A stretch of 64,000 nucleotides of DNA from an uncultured Propionibacteriaceae bacterium. Its GTDB lineage: Bacteria; Actinomycetota; Actinomycetes; Propionibacteriales; Propionibacteriaceae. The notes below the pieces were generated by a model. The model worked only from the letters and a program-made list of their open reading frames with translations, had not been told where the DNA came from and did no database searches. Made by a program: the position numbers and the translations under genes. The stretch is from the NCBI GenBank assembly GCA_945911015.1, contig CAMDZW010000013.1:1-64000 (forward strand). The letters run 5' to 3'. Below are positions 45,908-54,716 of this stretch, one piece after another (the stretch's first letter is position 1; the number at the start of each line of letters is the position of its first letter).

Positions 45908-46951
45908 TCAGGCGAAGTCGGACTGCTTCCGGGCCCGGTCGACGATCTCGGAGACGCGGCGCACGCTGTCCGGGCTGACGAACAGCTCGGCACCGTTGCG
46001 GATGGTCTCGTAGAGCTTCGAGTAGTACTGCTGGGTGCGGGTGTTCGGCGGGCCGACGGCGATCGTCTCGGTCTGGAACTCGTAGGTCTCACCGTTGCCG
46101 TAGGCGCGGCCTTCGGGCGTGTTCGGGTTGGCCTCGAGCGGTGGCAGCGCGTCGAGATCGGTCCACTTCACGGTCAGCTCCTGGGCCGAGCCGGTGATGG
46201 ATCCCTTGCTGCCCACGACGAACCAGGAGTCCTGCGGGGAGGCGACCAGCATGGACGATTCGAGGTCGAGGATGGGGCCGGACTCGGGACGCATGGTCAG
46301 CTTCACGTGATCCTCGGCGTCACCGGCGGAGTTGAGGTGGCGCAGATCGGCGAGCAGCTCGACCGGCATGTCGACCGGGACGAGGGTGAGCAGCTGGTCG
46401 AGGAAGTGCAGCGCCGTGTTGGGCAGTTCGCCACCGCCGTGACTGCGCAGGGTCTGCCAGTCACTGCGACGCTGGAATCGGTGCACGGTGCGACGGATCA
46501 GCACCGGTTCACCGATGCGGCCGGAGTCGAAGATGTCCTTCACCACGAGGAAGGAAGGATCAAGGCGCTGGTTCTGGAAGGCGGTGACGATCTTGCCCGA
46601 GCGTTCGGCGGCGGCCATCAGCTCGTCGATCTCGGCGACCGATCCGGCCATCGGCTTCTCGACCACGACATGCTTGCCCGCGGCCAGGGCCTGCAGGGCG
46701 AGCGGTGCGTGGGTGTGGGAGGGCGTCGCCACGGTGACGACCTCCACGTCGGACTCGGCGATCAGCTGTTCGGGGGTGTCGTAGGTCTGGCAGCCGAACT
46801 TCTCCCGGGCCTCGTTCTGGCGCTCGGGCATCGGATCGGCGACGGCCCCGACCTCGAACTGCTCGGGCAGGTCCCCGATTCCGTTCGCGTGGATCCCCCA
46901 GCCGCTACGTCCCAGCCCCAGGATGCCGATTCTGATCTTGTCGCTTGCCAA
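45908..46951 (-). CDS. Gfo/Idh/MocA family oxidoreductase
   Basis: 347 aa. The N-terminal Rossmann fold has IRIGILGLGRSGWGIHANGI, then TVATPSHTHAPLALQALAAGKHVVVEKPMA, containing the conserved EKP lysine. The C-terminal domain carries HGGGELPNTALHFLDQLLTL with the usual D/H active-site region. These enzymes oxidise or reduce sugars and inositols with NAD(P). The start is TTG 46951 with GAAGGA just upstream. A LacI-type operator lies 78 bp upstream, suggesting control by sugar availability. Confidence 0.88.
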   Translation of the reverse strand: MASDKIRIGILGLGRSGWGIHANGIGDLPEQFEVGAVADPMPERQNEAREKFGCQTYDTPEQLIAESDVEVVTVATPSHTHAPLALQALAAGKHVVVEKPMAGSVAEIDELMAAAERSGKIVTAFQNQRLDPSFLVVKDIFDSGRIGEPVLIRRTVHRFQRRSDWQTLRSHGGGELPNTALHFLDQLLTLVPVDMPVELLADLRHLNSAGDAEDHVKLTMRPESGPILDLESSMLVASPQDSWFVVGSKGSITGSAQELTVKWTDLDALPPLEANPNTPEGRAYGNGETYEFQTETIAVGPPNTRTQQYYSKLYETIRNGAELFVSPDSVRRVSEIVDRARKQSDFA

Positions 46952-47028
46952 CGTTCCTTCACCTCATCGTCATGGCGTGAGAGCACGCACTGCCGTTCCT
47001 CGCCACCTTTCCACAATCCGCATCGACG

Positions 47029-47042
47029 TGCAATCGTTTGCA
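47029..47042. promoter_or_regulatory. LacI-family operator-like palindrome
   Basis: TGCAATCGTTTGCA has the central CG and TGCAA/TTGCA arms of LacI/GalR-family operators, with one mismatch between the arms. It lies upstream of the MocA-type oxidoreductase gene and downstream of the SDR gene on the same strand. Confidence 0.6.
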
Positions 47043-47062
47043 AGCAATGGCTCGGATTATGT

Positions 47063-47821
47063 TCAGCCAGGCCCCATGCGCAGGGCTCCGTCGAGCCGGA
47101 TGACCTCTCCGTTGAGATAGGGGTTGGCTGCGATCTGCTCGACCAGCAGCGCATATTCATCCGGATCGGCCAGTCTGGCCGGATGTGGGACCGATGAGGC
47201 GAGACCCGTCTTGGTCTCCTCGGGCAGACTGGCCATCATCGCCGTGTCGACGATCCCCGGCGCAATGGTCATCACCCGGATCCCGTGCCGGGCCAGGTCC
47301 CGGGCCGCCGGCAGCGTGAGCCCCACGATCCCGCCCTTGCTGGAGGCATAGGCCGCCTGCCCGATCTGGCCCTCAAAGGCCGCCACCGAGGCCGTCATCA
47401 CGATCAGCCCACGGTCACCGTCCTTCGGTGGGTTCTCGGCCATCTGCTCGGCCGCCAGCCGCATGACGTTGAAGGTGCCGATCAGGTTGATCTCGATCAC
47501 CGTCCGGTAGGCATCCAACCCGAGGGTCCCTCGGCGGGACAGGATCCTGCCCGGGTTGACGACCCCGGCACAGCACACGGCAAGTCGCAGTGCACCAAGC
47601 TGCGTTGCTTCCCGTACGGCATCGCTCACCTGGTCTTCATCGCGCACATCAGCAGGGCAGAAGGTGCCACCGATCTCGGCTGCGATCTCACCACCGGGCG
47701 AGCCCGGCAGGTCGAGCAGCACCACCTGAGCGCCGAGGGCCGCGCACCGTCGTGCAGTCGCCTCCCCCATGCCGGAGCCACCTCCAGTGACCAGGACGAC
47801 GTCGTCGGATCCCAGCTCCAT
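47063..47821 (-). CDS. SDR family oxidoreductase (3-hydroxyacyl-CoA dehydrogenase type 2-like)
   Basis: 252 aa classical SDR. The cofactor site is [17 protein letters not shown] with acidic [10 protein letters not shown], indicating NAD preference. CCAGVV takes the NNAG position; the catalytic set is [11 protein letters not shown]...YASSKGGIV. The C-terminal [25 protein letters not shown]...[17 protein letters not shown] resembles HSD10-like enzymes that act on short and branched 3-hydroxyacyl-CoAs. The acyl-CoA dehydrogenase gene ends one base upstream, so the pair likely performs two steps of fatty acid or branched-chain beta-oxidation. Confidence 0.86.
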   Translation of the reverse strand: MELGSDDVVLVTGGGSGMGEATARRCAALGAQVVLLDLPGSPGGEIAAEIGGTFCPADVRDEDQVSDAVREATQLGALRLAVCCAGVVNPGRILSRRGTLGLDAYRTVIEINLIGTFNVMRLAAEQMAENPPKDGDRGLIVMTASVAAFEGQIGQAAYASSKGGIVGLTLPAARDLARHGIRVMTIAPGIVDTAMMASLPEETKTGLASSVPHPARLADPDEYALLVEQIAANPYLNGEVIRLDGALRMGPG

Positions 47822-47822
47822 C

Positions 47823-48998
47823 TCATTTCCTCCTGCCGAGCCCGGAGCGGACCTGCGATCCGATCAACTGCCGAGCAATCACGATTCTTTGGATCTGGTT
47901 GGTGCCCTCGAAGATCTGGGTGACCTTCGCCTCCCGCATGTACCGCTCGGCAGGAAAGTCCCGGGTGTATCCGTTGCCGCCGAGCACCTGGACCGCATCT
48001 TCGGTGACCTGCATCGCAGCGTCGGTCGCGGTCAGTTTGGCCACCGCCGCTGCGCGGGCATAGGGGCGCCCGGCATCCTTGAGCCGCGCCGCGTGAAGAT
48101 AGGTGGCCCGAGCCTGGTCGACCCGAGTCGCCATGTCAGCCAACAGGAACTGCATCCCCTGGAACTCGGCGATCGCCCGGCCGAACTGCTCACGTTCTCG
48201 GGCATAGTCGACAGCCACGTCGAGCGCCGCCTGGGCGAGTCCGGTGGCACAGGCGGCAATGCCCAGCCGCCCAGAGTCCAATGAGCCAAGGGCAATGCGC
48301 AACCCGTGGCCCTGTTCACCGATCAGCCGGTCTCTGCCCACATGGACCTGGTTGAACACCACGTCGGCGGTGTGTGAGGCGTTCATGCCCATCTTCTCCT
48401 CGGGGTCACCGAAGCTCAGACCGGGGCTGTCCGCCGGGACGACGAAGCACGACACCGGCAGGCTGCGCGCATCATCGGTACGGACGAAGGTGGTGTAGTA
48501 GTCGGCCTGCCCGGCGTGGGTGATCCATGATTTCGTGCCCTGCAAGGAGAATCCGTCACCGTCGGGCACTGCTCGGGTCGTCATCGCCGCAATGTCAGAA
48601 CCCGCACCGGCCTCCGACAGTGCGTAGGCGCCGAGCAGGTCACCACCGAGCATCGACGGCAGCAGGGCCTCCTGTTGTGCCGGCGTCCCGTGATCGATGA
48701 CGGCCAGACAGGTCATCACGTGGACCGAGACCCCCACCGCGACGCTCATCCAGCTCGCCGCGAGCTCCTCGAGTGCCTGGAGATAGACCTCGTACGGTTG
48801 GGCAAGCCCACCCCACTGTTCGGGATACGGCATCGCGAGCATCCCGGACTCCCCGAGCAGGCGGAAGGCCTCGCGAGGAAACTCCGCAGCAGCCTCGGCT
48901 GCCGAGGCCCGGGGTGCGAGTTGCTCGGTCGCCAGCTCGCGGACCAGGCCGACCAGGTCTCTGCCCTCATCGGTGGGGAACAGTCGTTCGACGGCCAT
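47823..48998 (-). CDS. Acyl-CoA dehydrogenase
   Basis: 391 aa, FAD flavoenzyme of the ACAD family. Signatures are GAYALSEAGAGSDIAAM (FAD/substrate binding) and QVLGGNGYTRDFPAERYMREAKVTQIFEGTNQIQRIVIAR with the catalytic Glu in FEGTN. It introduces the trans-2 double bond into acyl-CoA. It is co-directional with the SDR gene with one base between them. Chain-length preference cannot be read from sequence. It follows the ArsR-type regulator gene by 12 bp and may be co-transcribed with it. Confidence 0.93.
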   Translation of the reverse strand: MAVERLFPTDEGRDLVGLVRELATEQLAPRASAAEAAAEFPREAFRLLGESGMLAMPYPEQWGGLAQPYEVYLQALEELAASWMSVAVGVSVHVMTCLAVIDHGTPAQQEALLPSMLGGDLLGAYALSEAGAGSDIAAMTTRAVPDGDGFSLQGTKSWITHAGQADYYTTFVRTDDARSLPVSCFVVPADSPGLSFGDPEEKMGMNASHTADVVFNQVHVGRDRLIGEQGHGLRIALGSLDSGRLGIAACATGLAQAALDVAVDYAREREQFGRAIAEFQGMQFLLADMATRVDQARATYLHAARLKDAGRPYARAAAVAKLTATDAAMQVTEDAVQVLGGNGYTRDFPAERYMREAKVTQIFEGTNQIQRIVIARQLIGSQVRSGLGRRK

Positions 48999-49010
48999 GT
49001 CTGTCTCCTG

Positions 49011-49574
49011 TCACAGGGTGTCGTCTGCGGCAACGATCTCGATGTCGTAGATCCGAGTCTCGGTCGCCTCGGGGTCATGGGCCTCCTCGGCCTCGACCAT
49101 CACCTGTTCGACCCGCTTCATCATGGCGGTGAACTCATCCGGGGTGAGCGCCAGGTGGCGGATCGAGAAGGTGCCGTGGTGGGTGTTCGCACCACCGGCG
49201 ATGTGGTCGGGCACCACCTGCAGGAACCGTTCGAGCAGTTGTTGGTGATCGGCCACCATGCCGCGGACGACGGTCTGGGCCAGCACCGGGTCGGCCGCCG
49301 GGGCCCCCTCGGACGCCACACTCAGCGAGCCGATGTCGGCCAGCCGCCACACCCGGTCCCGGCGGTCCCGCGCCTGCTCCGGCGCCTCGACCAGCAGCCC
49401 GGCCTCGGCCAGGACCCGCAGGTGGAAGCTGATCTTGTTGGCCTGCTCCCCCAGCTCGGCGGCGATGTCGGCGGCCCGCCGGAACCGTTGCTTGCCAAAG
49501 ATGCCCAGGATCCGGCGACGCAGCGGGTTGGCATAGGCCTTGAGCATCGCGGTGCTCATCAGTTGCTCGGCCAT
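49011..49574 (-). CDS. ArsR-type winged-helix regulator with C-terminal domain
   Basis: 187 aa. The N-terminal winged helix reads AYANPLRRRILGIFGKQRFRRAADIAAELGEQANKISFHLRVLAEAGLLVEAPE, an ArsR/HTH_20-type domain. The C-terminal ~100 residues (QLLERFLQVVPDHI..., FTAMMKRVEQVMVEAEE) lack the metal-binding CxC motif, so metal sensing is unlikely. It diverges from an MFS transporter gene across three TTGCGC repeats that probably form its operator. Regulation of the transporter by an organic ligand is the simplest reading. Confidence 0.84.
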   Translation of the reverse strand: MAEQLMSTAMLKAYANPLRRRILGIFGKQRFRRAADIAAELGEQANKISFHLRVLAEAGLLVEAPEQARDRRDRVWRLADIGSLSVASEGAPAADPVLAQTVVRGMVADHQQLLERFLQVVPDHIAGGANTHHGTFSIRHLALTPDEFTAMMKRVEQVMVEAEEAHDPEATETRIYDIEIVAADDTL

Positions 49575-49597
49575 GACCGGAACCTTAGCAACACAAC

Positions 49598-49631
49598 TTG
49601 CGCAATTCTAGTTGCGCAACTGTTCTTGCGC
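49598..49631. promoter_or_regulatory. Triple TTGCGC(AA) operator array between arsR-type and MFS genes
   Basis: TTGCGCAA occurs at 49598 and 49612, and TTGCGC at 49626, a strict 14-bp period. The middle copy is part of the perfect palindrome AGTTGCGCAACT. The array fills the 72-bp divergent gap and is the probable binding site of the winged-helix regulator. Confidence 0.75.
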
Positions 49632-49646
49632 GTCTATCGTCAAGCC

Positions 49647-50918
49647 ATGACTTCACTGTGGCGCAACCGCCGCTATGCGACCTGGCTGGTCAGTGACACG
49701 GCCAAGGGCCTGTCCAATGCCCTGGTCGGTTTCGCCATCCCCCTGCTCGCCCTCGTGGTGACCGACGATCCGCGTCAGGCTGGAGTCGTCGGGGCGATCG
49801 GGCTGGCAGTCCGGGTGGCGCTGATGCTCTACGGCGGAGTCCTGGCTGATCGTCACCGCCGCGTCACGCTGATGCTGCTCGGAGCCGGCGTCGGGGCCGT
49901 CATCGCCGCCGGCTTCACCGTCCTGGCCGGGCTCGATGCGATCACCTTCGCCACCCTGCTGATCGTTCAGGTGCTGCTCTCAGTGCGCAGTGGTCTGCTC
50001 AACAGTGCGGGCGAGAGTGCCTTGAAGGAGGTGGTCCCCGACGAGACCATGGGGCGGGCCCAGGCAGCCAACCAGGCTCGCGATGCCGCACTCCAGCTCG
50101 CCGGCGGCCCGATCGGCGGTGTCCTATTGGTGGTCGGCGGCTGGCTCGTCGCGCTCGTGATGACCCTCTGCGAGGTGGTGTCCGGCGTCACCGCCGCTCT
50201 GCTCCGCCGCCAGCTCCCGGTCGAGCCGAGTGAACCGGGTGAACAGGGTGGACAGGGTGAACCGAGTCAACGGAGTCGCAATGCCGCCCGCGAAATCGGC
50301 GAGGGCATCCGCTGGCTGTTCTCCCGGACCGACGTCCGCGGGATCCTGGTGATCAGCACGATCATCAACCTGGGCATCAACGTCGCCGTCACCACGGTGA
50401 TCTACTCGTTGCAGCAGTCGGGCCATTCCCCGGCGGTGATCGGTTGGGTGGAGGCCGGCATGGGAGGTGCGATGTTGCTCGGCGCAGCATTCGCCGCGAC
50501 GATCGTCGCCCGGATCGGCGCCGGTGTCATCACCATCGCCGGCCTCACCGCGATTGCGCTGGGCGCTGCTGCCATCGGTCTGGCCCATCACCCGATCGCG
50601 ATCACGGCCATCCTGGCAGTCCCGGCGCTGTTGCTCGCCCCGGTCAACGCCGCGCTCGGTGGCTACTTCATGGTGGCCACGCCGCGTGAACTGATCGGCC
50701 GGGCGAGCAGCGCCTCGGGGCTGGTCGGTATGGGGGCGATGCCGCTGGCTCCGCTCATCGCCGGGTTCGGTCTCAGCTGGCTCGGTCGAGAAGCCACCAT
50801 CGGGATCGGGGCTGCCCTCTGCGCGGTGGCGATGATCCTGGCCTTCAGCAACCGCAGTCTGCGTTCGCTGCCGGCCGAGTCCGGCTGGGCCGCCCATGCC
50901 GCGAAGGTCACCCTCTGA
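49647..50918 (+). CDS. MFS transporter (probable drug/efflux type)
   Basis: 423 aa from ATG 49647; the track ORF runs about 970 bp too far upstream. Two six-helix bundles are separated by a hydrophilic linker. The N-terminus SLWRNRRYATWLVSDTAKGLSNALVGFAIPLL and YGGVLADRHRRVTLML (MFS loop 2-3) match the macrolide-efflux/enterobactin-exporter-like MFS_3 group. The central linker EPSEPGEQGGQGEPSQRSR is encoded by 9-bp repeats. Divergent ArsR-type regulator upstream; export of a toxic compound is likely but unproven. Confidence 0.83.
   Translation: MTSLWRNRRYATWLVSDTAKGLSNALVGFAIPLLALVVTDDPRQAGVVGAIGLAVRVALMLYGGVLADRHRRVTLMLLGAGVGAVIAAGFTVLAGLDAITFATLLIVQVLLSVRSGLLNSAGESALKEVVPDETMGRAQAANQARDAALQLAGGPIGGVLLVVGGWLVALVMTLCEVVSGVTAALLRRQLPVEPSEPGEQGGQGEPSQRSRNAAREIGEGIRWLFSRTDVRGILVISTIINLGINVAVTTVIYSLQQSGHSPAVIGWVEAGMGGAMLLGAAFAATIVARIGAGVITIAGLTAIALGAAAIGLAHHPIAITAILAVPALLLAPVNAALGGYFMVATPRELIGRASSASGLVGMGAMPLAPLIAGFGLSWLGREATIGIGAALCAVAMILAFSNRSLRSLPAESGWAAHAAKVTL
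50226..50279 (+). repeat. Six degenerate 9-bp tandem repeats in the MFS linker
   Basis: Units CCGAGTGAA, CCGGGTGAA, CAGGGTGGA, CAGGGTGAA, CCGAGTCAA and CGGAGTCGC follow each other in frame. They encode a PSE/PGE/QGG/QGE-type linker between the two halves of the transporter. Copy number can change without a frameshift. Confidence 0.7.
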
Positions 50919-50958
50919 ACCAGAGAGCGGTTTCTGATTTCCGGCGTTACAGTGAGGC

Positions 50959-52326
50959 ATGACCTCAGAGCCGGTGGATGAGCTGGCGTCAGCGTTGCCC
51001 GACGGCGTGGTGGCGACTGACCCGGCCGTGATCGAGAAGTACCGCACGGACTGGTCCCGCAACACCGATGGCGTCATCCCGATCGCAGTGGTCCGGGTCA
51101 ACGACGCCGACCAGGTGCAGCAGGTGATGCGCTGGGCGACCCGGCACCAGATCGCGGTCGTTCCCCGTGGCGCCGGCACCGGTCTGTCCGGTGGTTCCAG
51201 CGGGATCAGCGGCGCAATCGTGTTGAGCATGGAGCGGATGACCGGTGTCGAGATCGACGTCGCGACCCGTACGGCGATCGTGGAGCCGGGAGCGCTCAAC
51301 ATCGATGTCAAGCGGGCCGCCGCCGAGCACGGCCTGTGGTACCCGCCGGACCCTTCCTCGTACGAGATCTGTTCCATTGGTGGCAATCTCGCCACCAATG
51401 CTGGCGGGCTGTGCTGTGTGAAGTACGGCGTGACCACCGACTATGTCCTCGGCCTCGACGTGGTCCTCGCCGACGGCACCCTGGTCACGCTCGGCGGACC
51501 GCGGATCAAGGACTCAGCCGGTCTGTCCCTGGTCAAGATGTTCGTTGGCAGCGAGGGCACCCTCGGCATCTTCACCCGTACGGTGTTGCGTCTGGTCCCT
51601 GCCCTACCGCCGGCGGCGACGATGGTGGCCACCTTCCGCTCGCCGGAGGATGCCACCCGCGCCGTGGTGGCAATCGGCGCCAAGCTGCGTCCGTCGATGT
51701 TGGAGTACATGGACCAGTTCAACATCCGGGCGGTGGAGAAGCTGCGACCGATGGGACTCGACACCGAGGCCGAGGCGATGCTGATCGCCCAGTCCGATGC
51801 CCCCGACGGCGCACGGACCACCGAGATCGCGTTGATGTCGACCCTCTGTCGGGAGGCTGGCGCCAAGGAAGTGCTGTCCACCGATGACCCGGACGAGGCG
51901 GAGATGTTCGTCGCAGCCCGACGGGCCTGCTTTCATGCGCTCGAGCCGTACGGGAAGATCATGTTCGAGGATGTCGGCGTCCCGATCCCGCAGCTGCCGG
52001 ACCTGGTGGCCGGCATCGAGGAGATCGCTCAGCGCCACGGTGTGCTGATCCCGGTCGTCGCGCACGCCGGCGACGGCAACACCCACCCCAATGTCATCCA
52101 CGACGGATCCGACCCTGATGCCGTACGCCGGGCCCAGTTGGCCTTCGACGAAGTGATGGACCTCGCGATCCGGCTCGGCGGGACCATCACCGGCGAACAT
52201 GGCGTCGGTCGCCTCAAGCGCAACAAACTCGCCGACCAGCTCGGTCCGGAGGCGATGGAACTGACCCGTCGCATCAAGACCGCCCTGGATCCGGACAACC
52301 TGCTGAACCCCGGATCCCTGATCTGA
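50959..52326 (+). CDS. FAD-linked oxidase, glycolate/D-lactate oxidase GlcD type
   Basis: 455 aa. The PCMH-type FAD domain contains VVPRGAGTGLSGGSSGISGAIVLSMERM (FAD pyrophosphate loop) and ICSIGGNLATNAGGLCCVKYGVTTDYVLGLDVVLADGTL. The C-terminal domain has VAHAGDGNTHPNVI and ITGEHGVGRLKR, characteristic of GlcD-like glycolate/D-lactate oxidising subunits. No GlcE/GlcF subunits follow. Instead an aminotransferase gene starts 30 bp downstream, so oxidation of glycolate to glyoxylate followed by transamination is plausible. Confidence 0.88.
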   Translation: MTSEPVDELASALPDGVVATDPAVIEKYRTDWSRNTDGVIPIAVVRVNDADQVQQVMRWATRHQIAVVPRGAGTGLSGGSSGISGAIVLSMERMTGVEIDVATRTAIVEPGALNIDVKRAAAEHGLWYPPDPSSYEICSIGGNLATNAGGLCCVKYGVTTDYVLGLDVVLADGTLVTLGGPRIKDSAGLSLVKMFVGSEGTLGIFTRTVLRLVPALPPAATMVATFRSPEDATRAVVAIGAKLRPSMLEYMDQFNIRAVEKLRPMGLDTEAEAMLIAQSDAPDGARTTEIALMSTLCREAGAKEVLSTDDPDEAEMFVAARRACFHALEPYGKIMFEDVGVPIPQLPDLVAGIEEIAQRHGVLIPVVAHAGDGNTHPNVIHDGSDPDAVRRAQLAFDEVMDLAIRLGGTITGEHGVGRLKRNKLADQLGPEAMELTRRIKTALDPDNLLNPGSLI

Positions 52327-52356
52327 TCCACCTGAGAGAGCAAGGAGCAATTCCCC

Positions 52357-53454
52357 ATGACCCGTCTGCCTGACCGTCACCTCTTCGGCCCCGGCCCGAG
52401 CAACCCGTACCCGTCGGCCACCCAGGCCCTGGCCGCGCCGCTGCTGGGGCATCTCGACCCGGCCTTTCTCGACATCATGGACTCGGCCTGTGACGGGCTG
52501 CGGGCGGTCTTCGGCACCGACAACCGCCGCACCCTGCCGCTGAGCGCGACCGGCTCGGCGGGCATGGAGGCGGCCTTCGTCAATCTGGTCCACCCCGGTG
52601 ATGTCGCCGTCATCGGCGTCAACGGCCTGTTCGGCGTCCGGATGGCCGAGGTCGCCCGCCGGTGTGGTGCGGAGGTGATCACCGTCGACCATGAGTGGGG
52701 CACTCCGATCGACGCCGAGCGCATCCAGGCGGCCCACCCGAATCCGCAGCTGATCGGCGTCGTCCATGCCGAGACGTCGACCGGGGTCCGCTCCGATCTG
52801 GCCGAGGTCGCCGCGGTGAAGGGGGATGCGATCCTGATCGCCGACACCGTGACCTCAATCGCCGGCATCGAGCTGCGCCTGGACGACTGGGGAGTCGACG
52901 TCGCGTACGCCGGCACCCAGAAGTGTCTGGGGGTCGCGCCCGGTCTGGCGCCGTTCTCCATCAACAACCGCGCCTTCGAGCGCAGGGTCATCGATCCCCG
53001 CTCCTGGTACTTGGACCTGGGTCTGCTCGGCGGCTACGTCGGCGAGGCCGCCAACTCCAAGCAGCGCACCTACCACCACACCGCCCCGACTGCGTTGGTC
53101 GCCAGCCTCGAGGCTGCTCTGGACACGATCCTGTCTGAGGGATTGGAACAGGTGTGGGCCCGTCACGGCGAGGCCGGTGCGATCCTCCAGGACGGGTTGC
53201 AGGAGATGGGCCTGGAGCTGTTCGCCGCCGAGAGATACCGTCTGCCGGAGCTGACCACGGTCAAGGTGCCGTCGGGTGTCGACTCGGCCGCCGTCCGCTC
53301 CTATCTGCTGAACCGGCACAACATCGAGATCGGCGCCGGGGCCGGCGAATTCGCCAGCACGGTGTGGCGGATCGGACTGATGGGGCACAACGCGCGTCCT
53401 GACCGCGCACTGTTGGTGCTGGCAGCGCTGAAGGACGCGCTGGCCAACGCCTGA
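52357..53454 (+). CDS. Class V aminotransferase (alanine/serine-glyoxylate type)
   Basis: 365 aa, PLP fold type I. The N-terminal HLFGPGPSNPYPSATQALAAPLLGHLDPAFLDIMD is typical of alanine-glyoxylate/serine-glyoxylate aminotransferases. The Schiff-base Lys lies in YAGTQKCLGVAPGLAP; the cofactor Asp is in LIADTVTSIAGI. The C-terminus is WRIGLMGHNARPDRALLVLAAL. It likely converts glyoxylate to glycine using alanine or serine. It shares a unit with the GlcD-type oxidase. Confidence 0.9.
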   Translation: MTRLPDRHLFGPGPSNPYPSATQALAAPLLGHLDPAFLDIMDSACDGLRAVFGTDNRRTLPLSATGSAGMEAAFVNLVHPGDVAVIGVNGLFGVRMAEVARRCGAEVITVDHEWGTPIDAERIQAAHPNPQLIGVVHAETSTGVRSDLAEVAAVKGDAILIADTVTSIAGIELRLDDWGVDVAYAGTQKCLGVAPGLAPFSINNRAFERRVIDPRSWYLDLGLLGGYVGEAANSKQRTYHHTAPTALVASLEAALDTILSEGLEQVWARHGEAGAILQDGLQEMGLELFAAERYRLPELTTVKVPSGVDSAAVRSYLLNRHNIEIGAGAGEFASTVWRIGLMGHNARPDRALLVLAALKDALANA

Positions 53455-53455
53455 G

Positions 53456-53611
53456 TCACGGCAGGCCGGATGTGCCGTAGAGCGACGAGTCCGCCTCAGC
53501 GGTCCGAGTTTCCTCCGACATCCGGCTTGCCGCCCGCCGACCGATCTCAAGGATCTGGGCCGTCTTCCGTACGGACTCGGGCGAGCGATCGCGCTTGGTG
53601 TTTCGCGTCAT
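53456..53611 (-). CDS. Possible small basic protein (51 aa)
   Basis: This short ORF is below the ORF-track limit. It reads from ATG 53611 with no rare composition: basic N-terminus TRNTKRDRSPESVRKTAQIL, then an amphipathic stretch EIGRRAASRMSEETRTAEAD. It occupies most of the 275-bp gap between the aminotransferase and SGNH genes. GGTGAGGA lies about 11 nt upstream, rather far for an SD. No family is recognised; it may be a real small protein or chance. The rest of the gap (53612-53729) holds two GTCCTCACCTT repeats. Confidence 0.35.
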   Translation of the reverse strand: MTRNTKRDRSPESVRKTAQILEIGRRAASRMSEETRTAEADSSLYGTSGLP

Positions 53612-53729
53612 GGGTACCACGTCCTCACCTTCTGATACTCATGGTGCCTGTCCGATCCGTGGGTGTCCTCACCTTTCTCCCGCATTGGTGATCGAATGTG
53701 CTTCGTCAATTCTTCGAGGAGGACCACCA

Positions 53730-54716
53730 GTGCAGGCATTCGATCCCGGAACCCATCCCGATCTCTGGCAGGGAGCAGTCCGCTGGACCCCGGTCGAGGA
53801 CGGTTGGCAGGGGTGGCGGCTGCTGCCCGAGGAAGAGCAGTTCGCCTATGCCGAAGCGCTCTACCAAAGTGCCCGCTCTGCGGCCGGGATCCGCTTCGTC
53901 GCCGATGTGACCGCCGACTGGATCGAGGTCGAGATCACCGCTCTGGGCGATCCGGCCAAGCCTGTCGACATCCTGGTTGACGGCGAGCTGGCGACCCGGG
54001 AGATCGCGGCGGGACGTGTCACCGTACGGCAGGAGCTCACCGAGGGCAGCCACCGCGTCGAGATCTGGCTCCCCCACGCCGGCCCCACCGTGGTCCACGC
54101 CGCCCGCGTTGCCGACGGCGCAACGGTCACTGCGATCGCGCCACGGACCCGCTGGCTCACCTACGGCAGCTCGATCACCCAGGCCAGCGGTGCCGACGGC
54201 CCTTCACTCACCTGGCCCTCGATCGCGGCCCGCACTCTGGACTGGGACCTGACCTGCCTCGGCTTCGGCGGCCAGTGCCACCTCGACCAGGCGGCCCTGG
54301 CCACCATCGCCGCCACTGAGGTCGACGTCATCTCGCTGTGCCTGGGCATCAACATCCAGGGCAACGGCTCCTTCAACGAACGTTCCCTGCCGGGCCAGTT
54401 GTCGGCCTTCGTCCGGGGAGTCCGGGCTGCGCACCCCGACATCCCGATCCTGGTCATCTCGCCAATCATCTCCACCGGCCGCGAGGAGACCCCGAACATG
54501 GCCGGGCTGAGCCTGTCCCGGATCCGTGCCATGGTCACCCAGATCACCACGGACCTGCAGGACGCTGGCGACACCGCTCTCCATCTGGTGAACGGGTTGG
54601 AGGTCTTCGGGGATCAGGATCTTGCCCTGCTCCCCGATGACCTCCACCCGAACAGTGACGGTTACGGCGTCATGGGTGAGCGACTCACCCCACATCTGGC
54701 CAAGCTCATCGCCTGA
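53730..54716 (+). CDS. SGNH/GDSL hydrolase (probable carbohydrate esterase)
   Basis: 328 aa from GTG 53730 (GAGGAGGA 6 nt upstream). An N-terminal beta-sandwich of ~130 residues precedes the SGNH fold. Block I is WLTYGSSITQASG with the nucleophile Ser in GSSIT; the block III-like region is CLGINIQGNGS; the catalytic Asp and His are in LPDDLHPNSDGYG. No signal peptide, so it acts on internalised oligosaccharides or small esters. Converging on the lyase-like gene (11-bp overlap) at the edge of the polysaccharide locus, it probably removes acetyl groups. Confidence 0.83.
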   Translation: MQAFDPGTHPDLWQGAVRWTPVEDGWQGWRLLPEEEQFAYAEALYQSARSAAGIRFVADVTADWIEVEITALGDPAKPVDILVDGELATREIAAGRVTVRQELTEGSHRVEIWLPHAGPTVVHAARVADGATVTAIAPRTRWLTYGSSITQASGADGPSLTWPSIAARTLDWDLTCLGFGGQCHLDQAALATIAATEVDVISLCLGINIQGNGSFNERSLPGQLSAFVRGVRAAHPDIPILVISPIISTGREETPNMAGLSLSRIRAMVTQITTDLQDAGDTALHLVNGLEVFGDQDLALLPDDLHPNSDGYGVMGERLTPHLAKLIA

